Part shown: positions 63,831 through 64,000 of the stretch, piece after piece | How the letters are laid out: each line of letters begins with the position of its first letter | How positions within the stretch are numbered: the first letter of the stretch is position 1 | Translations under genes and position numbers: made by a program | The notes under the pieces: generated by a model | Seen by the model: only the letters and a program-made list of their open reading frames with translations | Databases searched by the model: none | Told to the model about the DNA's origin: nothing | Source: Silurus meridionalis | Taxonomy: Eukaryota; Chordata; Actinopteri; Siluriformes; Siluridae | Assembly (NCBI RefSeq): GCF_014805685.1 | Contig: NC_060891.1 | Coordinates: 4,340,501-4,404,500, forward strand | Reading direction: 5' to 3' | Length of the DNA: 64,000 nucleotides

Positions 63831-64000
63831 TGTGCACCATGTCAGATTTTGGTGCAACACGTCAATAAAAACGTGTTAAATATGTTTGATATTTCCCATT
63901 TTTTAAAGAAGACACCTTTTGCTTTGATGAAACCTTTATACACTGTTGATCTTCTCTCATAGTCACCTGAAAGGGTTTTCCAACAATCTTTAAGGAGTTT

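Overview
This window is vertebrate genomic DNA, almost certainly from a teleost fish. It is AT-rich, full of (CA)n and (TA)n microsatellites, and carries many Tc1/mariner-type transposon copies. Its genes have GT-AG introns, and the predicted proteins look like those of otophysan fishes. A catfish-like species is plausible from the Tc1 load, but the sequence alone does not fix the species.

Layout. 1-17.9 kb is a gene-poor stretch holding transposon remnants, microsatellites, a nearly intact Tc1 element (about 10.84-12.46 kb) with a single one-base frameshift, and two unique blocks that may be regulatory. 17.9-19.2 kb (minus) holds an unrecognised three-exon gene for a 247-aa protein with a C-terminal charged helix. 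20.5-24.0 kb (minus) is tedc1 (tubulin epsilon and delta complex 1). 25.05-28.84 kb (minus) is dnal1 (axonemal dynein light chain 1): 8 exons, 193 aa, with an RFX X-box-like site just upstream of the ATG. 29-31.9 kb is microsatellite and LINE sequence. 32.1-35.2 kb (plus) is cdk1: 302 aa, with a classical paired-CCAAT plus CDE/CHR cell-cycle promoter. 35.4-41.7 kb has no protein gene. It contains an unusual field of tRNA-like sequences, including a roughly 185-bp tandem array, much of it inside a 4.4-kb element whose ends read CAGAGGTGG. 42.45-62.86 kb (minus) is a complete 36-exon xdh (xanthine dehydrogenase, 1334 aa). The window ends in LINE and other repeat fragments.

I traced every coding exon of cdk1, dnal1 and xdh by hand, with splice phase agreeing at every junction. 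tedc1 agrees at all junctions except exon 3 to exon 4, which appears to need a GC donor. cdk1 (mitotic kinase), tedc1 (centriole triplet microtubules) and dnal1 (ciliary outer dynein arm) form a loose cell-cycle/centriole/cilium neighbourhood. xdh (purine catabolism) is functionally unrelated. I see no sign of prokaryotic sequence, operons or CRISPR.
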